Origin: Bacteroidales bacterium
Lineage (GTDB): Bacteria; Bacteroidota; Bacteroidia; Bacteroidales; ML635J-15
Direction: 5' to 3'
Assembly: GCA_017620015.1 (NCBI GenBank)
Contig: JAFZRE010000004.1
Location: 93,627 to 157,626 of the forward strand
DNA: 64,000 bases
The notes under the pieces are model-generated. The model searched no databases. It worked only from the letters and a program-made list of their open reading frames with translations, and had not been told where the DNA came from. How positions within the stretch are numbered: position 1 is the stretch's first letter; every line of letters starts with the position of its first letter. Position numbers and translations under genes: made by a program. Below are positions 15,752 to 24,368 of the stretch, one piece after another.

Positions 15752-16537
15752 TTATTCTTTCTCTCCCGTTCCCCTGATGATACCCCGGTTCGAATTTCTC
15801 AAGAAAAGCACAATCTCGTCACGCTCTTTTGTTGCAGGGAGTTCATTTTCAATGTATTCCAAAGCCTGGCTTACATTCATACCCTTGTTATAGAGAACCC
15901 TATAGACATCCTGAATGTTGTTTATCATTTCGTTTGTAAATCCACGGCGACGAAGTCCTATCGAATTTACGCCCGAATATGCCAGCGGATTCCTTGCTGC
16001 ACGTATATACGGCGGAACATCCTTGCCTACCAACGAATTACCTGCGAACATTGTGTGCGCACCAATATGGCAGAACTGATGCACAAGGGTATTTGCACTT
16101 AGAATAGCATAGTCGTCAACAACGACTTCGCCAGCAAGAGTAGCACCGTTTACAAGTATCACATTGTTTCCTACAACGCAGTCGTGTGCTACGTGGCAAT
16201 ACGCCATTATCAAGCAGTTGGAACCTATTATGGTGCGACCTTTTGCCAAAGTTCCGCGACTTACTGTAACGCATTCGCGAATCATGGTATTGTCACCAAT
16301 TTCGGCAGTAGTTTTCTCGCCCTTGAATTTCAAGTCCTGCGGAATGGCAGCAATTACTGCTCCTGGGAATATCTTGCAGTTCTTGCCTATCTTTGCTCCT
16401 TCCATTATGGTAGTATGCGGACCAATCCAAGACCCCTCTCCTATCTCAACATTCTTCTCTATATATGCAAACGGTTCTATTATTACGTTTTCTGCAATTT
16501 TTGCTGATGGATGAACAAATGCTAAAGGTTGATTCAT
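15752..16537 (-). CDS. lpxA: Acyl-ACP--UDP-N-acetylglucosamine O-acyltransferase
   Basis: A 261-residue enzyme for the first step of lipid A synthesis, transferring a 3-hydroxyacyl chain from ACP to UDP-GlcNAc. The N-terminal 190 residues are left-handed beta-helix hexapeptide repeats (A-K-I-A-E-N-V, V-E-I-G-E-G-S-W-I-G). The catalytic motif H-V-A-H-D-C is present, with the second His near residue 118. A helical C-terminal domain follows. Start M-N-Q-P-L-A-F at 16537 is preferred to the ATG two codons upstream (16543). It lies 10 nt after the lpxC stop, so lpxC-lpxA form an operon. lpxD is not in this cluster. Confidence 0.95.
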   Translation of the reverse strand: MNQPLAFVHPSAKIAENVIIEPFAYIEKNVEIGEGSWIGPHTTIMEGAKIGKNCKIFPGAVIAAIPQDLKFKGEKTTAEIGDNTMIRECVTVSRGTLAKGRTIIGSNCLIMAYCHVAHDCVVGNNVILVNGATLAGEVVVDDYAILSANTLVHQFCHIGAHTMFAGNSLVGKDVPPYIRAARNPLAYSGVNSIGLRRRGFTNEMINNIQDVYRVLYNKGMNVSQALEYIENELPATKERDEIVLFLRNSNRGIIRGTGEKE

Positions 16538-16547
16538 GTCCAATTGT

Positions 16548-17453
16548 TTATCGTTTTTGTAAAAAATATTGTCTTAATTTCTTTGATAACTGCGTATTGG
16601 CGAAATGTCCGGGGCGAACTGCCTCAATCCTTGCATTAAAGCGGAAACCGCACAAGGCAAGGTCGCCTATTATGTCAAGCAGTTTATGACGTGCCGGTTC
16701 GTTGTCGAACTGAAGTTTCAAAGTATTCAAAATTCCGCTTTCCTGTACCTTTATGCTTTCCTTTCCGCACAATGCTGCAATACGGTCGTACTCACTCTGA
16801 GGCAACACCTTGTCAACCACAACGATGGCATTGTCAAGGTCACCGCCCTTTATAAGGTTCATCTTGAGCAATGGCTCTATTTCGCTAAGGAACACGAAAG
16901 TCCTGCAGTTTGCAATTTCCGACGGAAAGTCGGCAAGACGAGAAAGTTCGGCAGTCTGTGTCGGCATAGCCTTACCGTAATCTACAACTACCTTAGCAGA
17001 ATAATCGTTTGCTGGCAAAAGTGTGATTTCGGTATCTCCATTGGTAAAACTTACAGGTTCGTCAAGATTCAAAACTTTAAGCTCGGCATCCTGCTCCTTT
17101 GTCCCAACTTTCGAGAAAGCTTCTACATAATAGCGGGAACTTCCGTCAAGGATTGGAACCTCTGGACCATCAACACGGAATTCGGCATTATCGATACCCA
17201 TAGCGTATGTTGCCGCCATCAAATGTTCGATTGTGCTTACGCTAATGCCATTTTCGGTTACAGTCGTTCCTCTTGATGTTTCGTTCACATTATCGGCAAT
17301 AGCCCTTATATGCGGACAACCATCCAAATCAGTTCTGACAAACAAATATCCTGTATTTGGTTCTGCTGGCATCACCGTCAATGTCGATTCCTTACCGAAA
17401 TGCAACCCCTTTCCGCTTAACCTTACTGCGCCAGCTATTGTCTTTTGCTTCAT
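16548..17453 (-). CDS. lpxC: UDP-3-O-acyl-N-acetylglucosamine deacetylase (no FabZ fusion)
   Basis: A 301-residue zinc deacetylase for the committed step of lipid A synthesis. Motifs: G-K-G-L-H-F-G near the start, S-T-I-E-H-L-M-A-A (E76, H77), H-K-L-L-D-I-I-G-D-L-A-L with a zinc His and Asp, and R-P-G-H near the end. Many Bacteroidota make LpxC as a fusion with the dehydratase FabZ (about 460 residues). Here the protein stops shortly after R-P-G-H and lpxA follows at once, so the FabZ half is absent. TAACTTTG at 17476-17483 is its promoter word. Confidence 0.95.
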   Translation of the reverse strand: MKQKTIAGAVRLSGKGLHFGKESTLTVMPAEPNTGYLFVRTDLDGCPHIRAIADNVNETSRGTTVTENGISVSTIEHLMAATYAMGIDNAEFRVDGPEVPILDGSSRYYVEAFSKVGTKEQDAELKVLNLDEPVSFTNGDTEITLLPANDYSAKVVVDYGKAMPTQTAELSRLADFPSEIANCRTFVFLSEIEPLLKMNLIKGGDLDNAIVVVDKVLPQSEYDRIAALCGKESIKVQESGILNTLKLQFDNEPARHKLLDIIGDLALCGFRFNARIEAVRPGHFANTQLSKKLRQYFLQKR

Positions 17454-17475
17454 TCTATGAATTTAAAAATTGTGA

Positions 17476-17483
17476 CAAAGTTA
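17476..17483 (-). promoter_or_regulatory. Bacteroidota -7 element for lpxC-lpxA
   Basis: Minus-strand TAACTTTG matches TAnnTTTG and lies 22 nt upstream of the lpxC ATG. Confidence 0.6.
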
Positions 17484-17578
17484 GCACTTATTTTGCTAAT
17501 CCTAAAAACTTTTTTGCACAAGCCTTCATCCGAAGCTACACAAACCTCAGTAATCTTCTAAATACCAACGTTTTATAA

Positions 17579-18298
17579 TTATTCTCTTCCAAGATATTTC
17601 AGAGCCGACAACGAAGCCATCTGTTCTGCTTCCTTCTTTGTCCAGCCCTTGCCAGTTGCCACAAATTTGCCGTCGATACAAATTTCCGTTTCGAAATGAT
17701 ATAGTTTCTCGCAAGCCTCCATACTTTCAAAGGTGTCAATCACAAGGGCAAACTTTTCCTTCTGCGAATACTGTAGCAGACGCGACTTGTAGTCGGTGTT
17801 GTGTTTCATCAGGTTGGCGACATCAAAATACTTGTCGAAAATCTTATTTACAAAGATTTCACAGGCGGAATAGCCCTTGTCGAAATATATTGCACCGACC
17901 AAAGCCTCGAACGAATTGCCTGTAATGTTCTTTATTTCATTGTTTCGGCCTTCCTTGTACTGCATAAGGCGTATCAAACCCAACTCGGAAGCCACACGAT
18001 TAAGACTCTTACGGCTTACCAACATTGAGCGCAGCACCGAAAGTATGCCTTCGGGGGCATTAGGATATTTTTCGTACAGCATTGCACTCGCCACCGTGCT
18101 TATTACCGAATCGCCTAGAAATTCAAGACGTTCGTTATTGTAGCGAATTTCCTTCTGTTTCTTGTTTGCCGAAGAGTGACGCAAAGCCATCTTATAATAC
18201 AGCAATTCCTTCGGCTTAAAGCCAATTATTTCTTCAAGCTGTCTCTTTAGTTTTTCGTCCTTGGGATTTTTCTTCTTGAAAAGAAAGGATAGAAACAT
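17579..18298 (-). CDS. rnc: Ribonuclease III
   Basis: A 239-residue double-strand-specific endoribonuclease for rRNA and mRNA processing. The signature N-E-R-L-E-F-L-G-D-S spans residues 55-64, with Glu and Asp metal ligands, and G-N-S-F-E-A-L-V-G-A-I-Y-F-D-K-G supplies the second acidic pair. Residues about 165-239 form the dsRNA-binding domain (Y-K-S-R-L-L-Q-Y, ending K-K-E-A-E-Q-M-A-S). Its ATG overlaps the fabF stop by one base (TAATG), so translation is coupled in an acpP-fabF-rnc operon, the usual Bacteroidota order. Confidence 0.95.
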   Translation of the reverse strand: MFLSFLFKKKNPKDEKLKRQLEEIIGFKPKELLYYKMALRHSSANKKQKEIRYNNERLEFLGDSVISTVASAMLYEKYPNAPEGILSVLRSMLVSRKSLNRVASELGLIRLMQYKEGRNNEIKNITGNSFEALVGAIYFDKGYSACEIFVNKIFDKYFDVANLMKHNTDYKSRLLQYSQKEKFALVIDTFESMEACEKLYHFETEICIDGKFVATGKGWTKKEAEQMASLSALKYLGRE

Positions 18299-19548
18299 TA
18301 CTTATCCATTTTTTTGAAGATGATGGAAGTATTATGACCGCTGAAACCGAAGGCATTGGACATTGCATAGTCAACATTTCGCTTCTGAGCCTTGTGCAAT
18401 GTAAGATTCAAGTTACGGTCAATCTTCTCGTCGAACTGCTTGTGGTTTATTGTCGGCGGAACAATGCTTTCGTTTATTGCAAGTATGCAGAACATCGACT
18501 CAATTGCTCCGGCTGCACCAAGCAGGTGACCTATTTCAGACTTTGTGGAACTGATGTTAAGTTTGTAGGCGTGTTCGCCAAATACTTTCTGAATAGCAAG
18601 GATTTCAGGCACATCGCCTATTGGCGTTGATGTGGCATGGGCATTTATGTAGTCGATTTTTTCGGGGGCAATGCCTGCGTTCTTCAAAGCATTGGTCATT
18701 GCTATCATGCCGCCAAGTCCATCGGGATGCGGAGCTGTAATATGATATGCATCGGCGGAAAGTCCAACGCCAGCCACTTCGGCATAGATTTTTGCGCCGC
18801 GTCTTACAGCGTGTTCATATTCCTCGAGCACCAGCGAGCAACCGCCCTCACCCATCACAAATCCGTCGCGGGTAGCGCAGAACGGACGCGATGCGGTCTG
18901 ATATTCCTCGTTATTCTTCGAAATTGCCTGCATCGACTGGAATCCTTCCATGCCCACTTCGTTTATCGAAGCTTCCGAACCGCCAATGACAATCATGTCG
19001 GCCATATCAAGACGGATAAGGTTAGTGGCATCAATTATGGCATTCGCCGATGATGCACAAGCCGAAACCGTATTGTAGTTCGGACCCATAAGTCCATATT
19101 TTATGGATATTGTTCCAGCAGCTATATCCGATATTATCTTAGGTATGAAGAATGGGGAAAAACGGGAAACCGCACTACTTGTGTAGTCAATGATTTCACC
19201 AAAAATTGTGTTTGAACCACCGATTCCCGATGCCCAGACAACACCGACCCTCGTCCTGTCAACCTTGTCGAAATCGACACCACAGTCCTTAATGGCCTCA
19301 TCGGATGCAATTATAGCAAACTGACAGAACTTGTCAAGCTTACGGAGTTCCTTCCTGTCGAAATACTGTTCCGGGGAATAATTTTTTACCGTGCAGGCAA
19401 ACTTTGTTTTAGAAGAAGATGTGTCGTAAGTGTCAATAAGGGCAGAGCCACTGACACCGTCCCTAACATTGTTCCATGTTTCGAGACAGGTCAGCCCTAC
19501 AGGCGATATTGCGCCCATGCCAGTTACGACAACCCTCTTAAGCTCCAT
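18298..19548 (-). CDS. fabF: Beta-ketoacyl-ACP synthase II
   Basis: A 416-residue condensing enzyme of fatty acid elongation. The catalytic triad is complete: Cys164 in V-S-A-C-A-S-S-A-N, His304 in N-A-H-A-T-S-T-P, and His341 in I-G-H-L-L-G-A-A-G. It starts M-E-L-K-R-V-V-V-T-G-M-G. It lies 4 nt after the acpP stop and shares one base with rnc, so acpP, fabF and rnc form one transcription unit. Confidence 0.97.
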   Translation of the reverse strand: MELKRVVVTGMGAISPVGLTCLETWNNVRDGVSGSALIDTYDTSSSKTKFACTVKNYSPEQYFDRKELRKLDKFCQFAIIASDEAIKDCGVDFDKVDRTRVGVVWASGIGGSNTIFGEIIDYTSSAVSRFSPFFIPKIISDIAAGTISIKYGLMGPNYNTVSACASSANAIIDATNLIRLDMADMIVIGGSEASINEVGMEGFQSMQAISKNNEEYQTASRPFCATRDGFVMGEGGCSLVLEEYEHAVRRGAKIYAEVAGVGLSADAYHITAPHPDGLGGMIAMTNALKNAGIAPEKIDYINAHATSTPIGDVPEILAIQKVFGEHAYKLNISSTKSEIGHLLGAAGAIESMFCILAINESIVPPTINHKQFDEKIDRNLNLTLHKAQKRNVDYAMSNAFGFSGHNTSIIFKKMDK

Positions 19549-19552
19549 AGAA

Positions 19553-19789
19553 TTATTTCATGTGTGCTTCTATGTAGGCAATTGCAGCTCCTACTGTAGT
19601 AAGATTTTCTGCCTCTGTGTCCGGAATTTCAACACCGAATTCCTTTTCAAATTCCATTGTCAACTCAACAGTATCCAATGAATCAGCACCCAAATCCTGA
19701 ATGAAACTTGCTTCTGGTGTAACTTCTGCTTCGTCAACACCTAATTTTTCAACTATAATACTTTTTACTCTAGATGCAATGTCTGACAT
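19553..19789 (-). CDS. acpP: Acyl carrier protein
   Basis: A 78-residue acidic ACP. The phosphopantetheine attachment Ser37 lies in [10 protein letters not shown]. It supplies acyl chains to FabF just downstream and to LpxA, and is a likely target of the phosphopantetheinyl transferase at 3709-4446. First gene of the acpP-fabF-rnc operon. The upstream gap is A+T-rich, and TTATTTTG near 19841-19848 (minus strand) is a one-mismatch promoter word. Confidence 0.97.
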   Translation of the reverse strand: MSDIASRVKSIIVEKLGVDEAEVTPEASFIQDLGADSLDTVELTMEFEKEFGVEIPDTEAENLTTVGAAIAYIEAHMK

Positions 19790-19945
19790 AATTTCTTAAT
19801 TTTAGTTAATAAAAATACATTAAAAAAAAATCGCCGCAAAATAACAAAAATCATTTCAGATAGTCAAACTTTTTTTGATTCTTTTTGCCCATGCCATTTT
19901 TTTTGCCGTACTTTGCATTGATAATCAAACATAAAGGACAAGACT

Positions 19946-20536
19946 ATGGACAAAACAATAAAAATTGCTCTATTTGCTTCTGGTTCAGGCACTAACGTCG
20001 AAAACATCGCAAATTACTTCAACGGCAGAACCTCCGCAAAACCCGTCTGCGTGCTGTGCAACAAGCCCGATGCCTTCGTACTCGAGCGCGCAAAACGTCT
20101 CGGACTCGACTCCATGACCTTCAACCGCACCGATTTCAACGATGGGCAAAAGATAATGGAATACCTAAGCAAACACGACATAGATTTCATCGTTCTCGCA
20201 GGCTTCCTCTGGCTGGTTCCAGAATACCTTATTAATAAATATCCAGGTCGCATCGTAAACATACACCCTGCCCTGCTACCTAAGTTCGGCGGAAAGGGAA
20301 TGTATGGAATGCACGTTCACGAAGCCGTGAAGCAGAGCGGCGAAACAGAAACCGGCATAACAGTCCACCTCATCGATGGTAACTACGACAAGGGAAACAC
20401 TGTCTTCCAAGCAAAGGTCTCAGTAGAGCCTACCGATTCACCCGACGACATAGCCAACAAAGTACATAAACTTGAATACCAATATTATCCAAAGGTTATA
20501 GAGGAAATTGCTGAAAAAATACTGGCAGAAAAGTAA
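19946..20536 (+). CDS. purN: Phosphoribosylglycinamide formyltransferase
   Basis: A 196-residue enzyme of purine synthesis, transferring a formyl group from 10-formyl-THF to GAR. Nucleotide-binding A-S-G-S-G-T-N-V opens the chain. The catalytic Asn105-His107-Asp144 set is seen in I-V-N-I-H-P-A-L-L-P and V-H-L-I-D-G. It is divergent from acpP and stands alone. Confidence 0.95.
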   Translation: MDKTIKIALFASGSGTNVENIANYFNGRTSAKPVCVLCNKPDAFVLERAKRLGLDSMTFNRTDFNDGQKIMEYLSKHDIDFIVLAGFLWLVPEYLINKYPGRIVNIHPALLPKFGGKGMYGMHVHEAVKQSGETETGITVHLIDGNYDKGNTVFQAKVSVEPTDSPDDIANKVHKLEYQYYPKVIEEIAEKILAEK

Positions 20537-20659
20537 CATCCTTAAAATAAACATCACAAAAGACACAAAGCCAACCTGTTGCCTATAATTTTGTTAATAA
20601 TATAGACGAAAAATCTGTTTCCGTTGATAAAATGGAAAACCTGCTTGCTTGAAAAATAG

Positions 20660-20667
20660 TAATTTTG
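20660..20667 (+). promoter_or_regulatory. Bacteroidota -7 element for dnaB
   Basis: TAATTTTG matches TAnnTTTG and lies 21 nt before the dnaB ATG. No clear -33 element at the usual spacing. Confidence 0.55.
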
Positions 20668-20688
20668 CAATCCCAAAAATAAATTGTT

Positions 20689-22290
20689 ATGGCACAGGAA
20701 AAAGAAACAACGAAAAAAACTAAGAAACGGTCATCAAACGATGTCCTTGAGGAACTCAACACACTTTTAGGTAAGGTACCTCCACAGTCGCCCGAACTTG
20801 AAAAAGCAGTTTTAGGAGCAATACTCATTCAGTCGAGCGCAATCTACGACATTACAAACATAATACAGCCTCAGAGCTTCTATATTCCTGCACATCAGAC
20901 TATTTACGCGGCAATGCGTAGTCTGATGCAGGCAGAAAAGCCAATCGACACCATAACTGTTTCTGAAGAACTGAGTTCAAAGAACCAACTAGAGGAAGTA
21001 GGCGGATTGCCATACCTTATTGAACTTACTGAACTCATCGGCACGGCGGCCCACCTCGAATACCACGCCAGAATCGTACAGCAGAAGTACATTCAGCGCG
21101 AACTTATAAAGGCATCGACAGAAATACAAAAGCTTTCGTACGACGAAACCAAGGATGTTGACGAACTTATATCATTTGCCGAAGGCGAAATATTCCAGAT
21201 TTCGGAAGGCATGGTAAAGAAGGAACTGGTAAAGATTGGCGACGTGATGGAAGCGGCAAAGAAGAGCATAGAAAAAGCCGCAGAAAGCAAGGGTTCGTAC
21301 CGTGGAGTACCATCGGGGTTCACCGACCTCGACAGGCTTACTTCGGGATGGCAACCGTCAGACCTTATAATAGTGGCAGCACGTCCTTCTATGGGTAAGA
21401 CGGCATTTGTGCTGTCGATGGCAAGGAACATGGCCGTCGAATACCAGAAGCCGGTTGTCTTCTTCTCGCTCGAAATGTCATCGCTGCAACTTGTGAACCG
21501 ACTTATCGCCGCAGAAATAGAAATCTCCGGAGAAAAAATACGTAACGGCGACCTTACCGAAGATGAATGGCAGTGCTTCGAATCAAGGCTTCACAGACTT
21601 GGTTCCGCCCCGCTTTATATCGATGACACTCCAGCAATATCGGTATTCGAACTCCGCGCAAAATGTCGCCGCCAAGCCCGAAGCAAGGAAGGTCTGGGCA
21701 TTATTATCATCGACTACCTCCAGCTTATGACATCGGGAGTTGACAGCAAGGGAAGCCGCGAACAGGAGGTTAGTAACATCTCAAGGTCGCTCAAGGCAAT
21801 AGCAAAGGAACTGAACGTACCAATAATAGCCTTGTCGCAGCTCAACCGTAGCGTCGAAACAAGAAGCAACGACAAACGCCCGCAACTTTCCGACCTCCGC
21901 GAATCGGGAGCAATCGAACAGGATGCCGATATTGTAGCATTCATACACCGTCCCGAATACTACGGAATAAAGGAAGACGAAGACGGCATTTCGACAAGAG
22001 GACTTGCCACTATAATTGTCGCTAAGCACCGTAACGGCGCAGTAGATGATGTAAGACTGAAATTCGTGAAGGAACTGGCAAAATTCCAGGATTGGAACGA
22101 AGGCATAAGCGAACTGCTACCATCGTCAGACACAGAAACATTCCAGACCCATGGTTCAAAGATGAACAGCCGCAACTTTGCCCCTGACAATTCCTTCGAC
22201 AATGGCAGCAGCTTCATTGGCGACAATAGTTTCGAAGATGCACCGATCCCAGGATTTACGAAAGACAACAACGAAAATCCACCATTTTAA
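20689..22290 (+). CDS. dnaB: Replicative DNA helicase DnaB
   Basis: A 533-residue hexameric helicase. A Lys-rich N-terminal extension precedes the DnaB N-domain (P-Q-S-P-E-L-E-K-A-V-L-G-A-I-L). The RecA-like motor carries Walker A at 231-239 (A-R-P-S-M-G-K-T-A), Walker B I-I-I-I-D-Y-L-Q-L-M and the motif R-E-S-G-A-I-E-Q-D-A-D. The C-terminus is a long Asn/Ser-rich tail. No intein or frameshift is seen. It is the first gene of a probable dnaB / dCMP deaminase / S41 protease operon. Confidence 0.96.
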   Translation: MAQEKETTKKTKKRSSNDVLEELNTLLGKVPPQSPELEKAVLGAILIQSSAIYDITNIIQPQSFYIPAHQTIYAAMRSLMQAEKPIDTITVSEELSSKNQLEEVGGLPYLIELTELIGTAAHLEYHARIVQQKYIQRELIKASTEIQKLSYDETKDVDELISFAEGEIFQISEGMVKKELVKIGDVMEAAKKSIEKAAESKGSYRGVPSGFTDLDRLTSGWQPSDLIIVAARPSMGKTAFVLSMARNMAVEYQKPVVFFSLEMSSLQLVNRLIAAEIEISGEKIRNGDLTEDEWQCFESRLHRLGSAPLYIDDTPAISVFELRAKCRRQARSKEGLGIIIIDYLQLMTSGVDSKGSREQEVSNISRSLKAIAKELNVPIIALSQLNRSVETRSNDKRPQLSDLRESGAIEQDADIVAFIHRPEYYGIKEDEDGISTRGLATIIVAKHRNGAVDDVRLKFVKELAKFQDWNEGISELLPSSDTETFQTHGSKMNSRNFAPDNSFDNGSSFIGDNSFEDAPIPGFTKDNNENPPF

Positions 22291-22310
22291 TGATTAATTT
22301 AAAACACAAT

Positions 22311-22751
22311 ATGGACAACCAAAAAGAAGACAGATTGCGTAAGTTCGACAAACACTACCTCGAAATGGCAGCAGTATGGGCAAAAAACTCTTACTGCAAA
22401 CGACGCCAGGTGGGTGCATTGCTCGTGAAAAACAAAATGATAATCTCCGACGGATTCAACGGCACACCTGCTGGATTCGAGAATCAGTATGAGGACGAAA
22501 ACGATGTAACAAAGCCTTATGTGCTTCACGCAGAAGCCAATGCAATAACCAAAGTGGCAAAGTCGGGCAATAGCAGCGAGGGTGCTACACTATATATTAC
22601 TACTGCACCTTGCATAGAATGCGCAAAACTGATAATACAGTCGGGAATAGAACGCGTGGTTTATTCCGAGGAATACCGCAAGTCGGAGGGAATAGAACTC
22701 CTGAAACGTGCTAATATTAAAGTCGAAAACTTTAAGGACGATGAAATATAA
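22311..22751 (+). CDS. dCMP deaminase family protein
   Basis: A 146-residue zinc deaminase, likely converting dCMP to dUMP for dTTP synthesis. Zinc ligands and the catalytic Glu are in H-A-E-A-N-A-I and P-C-I-E-C; Q-V-G-A-L-L-V-K precedes them. Two starts are possible. ATG 22290 overlaps the dnaB stop as TAATG and would add seven residues; ATG 22311 (M-D-N-Q-K-E-D) gives a length nearer the family norm. Either way it is translationally close to dnaB. Its 3' end overlaps the S41 protease start by 11 nt. Confidence 0.92.
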   Translation: MDNQKEDRLRKFDKHYLEMAAVWAKNSYCKRRQVGALLVKNKMIISDGFNGTPAGFENQYEDENDVTKPYVLHAEANAITKVAKSGNSSEGATLYITTAPCIECAKLIIQSGIERVVYSEEYRKSEGIELLKRANIKVENFKDDEI

Positions 22752-24306
22752 GAATACAAAGGTCGCGATACTTGTACCGATGCTGATTGCCTTGTCGGTT
22801 GTGGCGGGAATGTTTATTGCCCGGCTTGCATGGACAGATTCGCCATCCTTTGTCAACTCGGAAAGCAAAATTGATGACGTGATGAACCTCATCGACATGT
22901 ATTATGTCGATGAACTAAGTCCCGACAGCATCGAGGACGTGATGATTTCCGACTTTCTGCACAACCTCGACCCGCATTCATCGTACATGACTGCAAAGGA
23001 AACGGAAGAAGTAGAATCGGAACTTACTGGAAATTTTGTTGGAATCGGAATACGCTTCTATGTTTTGCACGACACCGTAATGATTACCAACATAATCCCT
23101 GGCGGTGCATCCGAAAAAGTTGGATTGCTGGCTGGCGACAGGATTATTAATGTTGACGACAAACCCATTTCTGGCATTGGCATAAGCAACGACAGCGTAC
23201 GCGGACGCATTCTTGGGGAAGAAGGCAAAAAGGTAAAAATTGGCATTCTGCGCGATGGGGTTGCAATGGATTTCGACATTCGCCGTGCCCCTGTCGATAT
23301 GGAAAGTGTATATTATTCAAAGGTTGGCAACATTGGCTACATAAAGGTTACATCTTTTAACAACAATACCGCACAACAGTTTGAAGACGCACTGAATATG
23401 CTGAAAATAATGAAGGTAAATTCTCTCGTCATCGACCTTCGCGACAATAGTGGTGGATTTATGCACGCAGCCCAGGAAATTCTCGACAACTTCTTTGCCG
23501 ACAAGCAATTACTCGTATATACCGAAGGTGCAAACTCAAAACGCGAAGAAGTGTATTCATCTGGTCGCAACGGCAAGTTCGCCAACTATCCTTTGGCCGT
23601 GCTGGTTGACGAAAATTCGGCTTCGGCATCAGAAATTACAGCAGGCGTAATCCAGGACTACGACAAAGGCACCGTGATTGGCAATGTGACATTCGGCAAA
23701 GGTCTGGTTCAAAGGATGTTCAATCTTTCCGACGGTTCTTCGCTACGACTGACGGTTTCGCGTTACTATCTGCCATCAGGAAGGTGCATACAGCGCAGCT
23801 ACAAGGACGGTTACATTTCATATCTTGAACAATATTATGCAAACTACGGCAGAAACAAACAGACAGTCGATAGTTCCAAGGTTTTCTATACCATCAACCA
23901 GAAACGCAAAGTCTATGAAGGCGACGGACTTATGCCCGACATTACCGTGGAGCACGACACTAGCTATGTTTCAAACATGCTTGTAACAATAAGCAAGACC
24001 GATGTCATAAGCAATTTCTGCGTAGAATACTGCGATGTCAACAGGAAGAAAATGGAGCAGGTGGACTCGAAGAAAAAACTTGACTCTTTCCTTGAAAGCG
24101 ATGGAATGTTCAACAAGTTCCTTGCAAGGCTTAGTCACGACAGCATTCAATATTCGCAGGCCGACCTCGACCATTCCCGCAAATACCTCAACAAGGTTCT
24201 CCGCTTCCAGATAGCCGGCTATGTCCTCGACTATAATGTTGCAAACGCAATCCTCCTCGAAGACGACCCCTACATGGACAAGGCAATTGAAATTCTTGAA
24301 AAATAG
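22741..24306 (+). CDS. C-terminal processing peptidase (S41 family)
   Basis: A 521-residue periplasmic protease with an N-terminal membrane anchor or signal segment (V-A-I-L-V-P-M-L-I-A-L-S-V-V-A-G). A PDZ domain fills about 90-175 (G-I-G-I-R-F, G-G-A-S-E-K-V-G-L-L-A-G-D). The protease core carries the Ser/Lys dyad in N-S-A-S-A-S-E-I-T (Ser near 295) and T-F-G-K-G-L-V-Q (Lys320). Start ATG 22741 is preferred over 22708, which lies deeper in the preceding gene. Likely role: tail-specific cleavage of envelope proteins. A REP-like palindrome follows the stop. Confidence 0.92.
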   Translation: MKYKNTKVAILVPMLIALSVVAGMFIARLAWTDSPSFVNSESKIDDVMNLIDMYYVDELSPDSIEDVMISDFLHNLDPHSSYMTAKETEEVESELTGNFVGIGIRFYVLHDTVMITNIIPGGASEKVGLLAGDRIINVDDKPISGIGISNDSVRGRILGEEGKKVKIGILRDGVAMDFDIRRAPVDMESVYYSKVGNIGYIKVTSFNNNTAQQFEDALNMLKIMKVNSLVIDLRDNSGGFMHAAQEILDNFFADKQLLVYTEGANSKREEVYSSGRNGKFANYPLAVLVDENSASASEITAGVIQDYDKGTVIGNVTFGKGLVQRMFNLSDGSSLRLTVSRYYLPSGRCIQRSYKDGYISYLEQYYANYGRNKQTVDSSKVFYTINQKRKVYEGDGLMPDITVEHDTSYVSNMLVTISKTDVISNFCVEYCDVNRKKMEQVDSKKKLDSFLESDGMFNKFLARLSHDSIQYSQADLDHSRKYLNKVLRFQIAGYVLDYNVANAILLEDDPYMDKAIEILEK

Positions 24307-24333
24307 TAAAATCGTGACATGGCGCGATTCTAC
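24306..24333. repeat. REP-like palindrome after the S41 protease gene
   Basis: A 28-nt imperfect palindrome with arms GTAAAATCGTGACA and TGGCGCGATTCTAC, 11 of 14 pairing. It begins on the last base of the protease stop codon. Its layout resembles the element at 4483-4518, but with AATCG/CGATT in place of GAGACG/CGTCTC. Confidence 0.65.
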
Positions 24334-24356
24334 TATTTTTGAATTGTTAAATTTCT

Positions 24357-24364
24357 TAATTTTG
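24357..24364 (+). promoter_or_regulatory. Bacteroidota -7 element for tgt
   Basis: TAATTTTG matches TAnnTTTG. The tgt ATG starts only 4 nt later, so the mRNA would start at or very close to the start codon. Confidence 0.55.
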
Positions 24365-24368
24365 CGCC

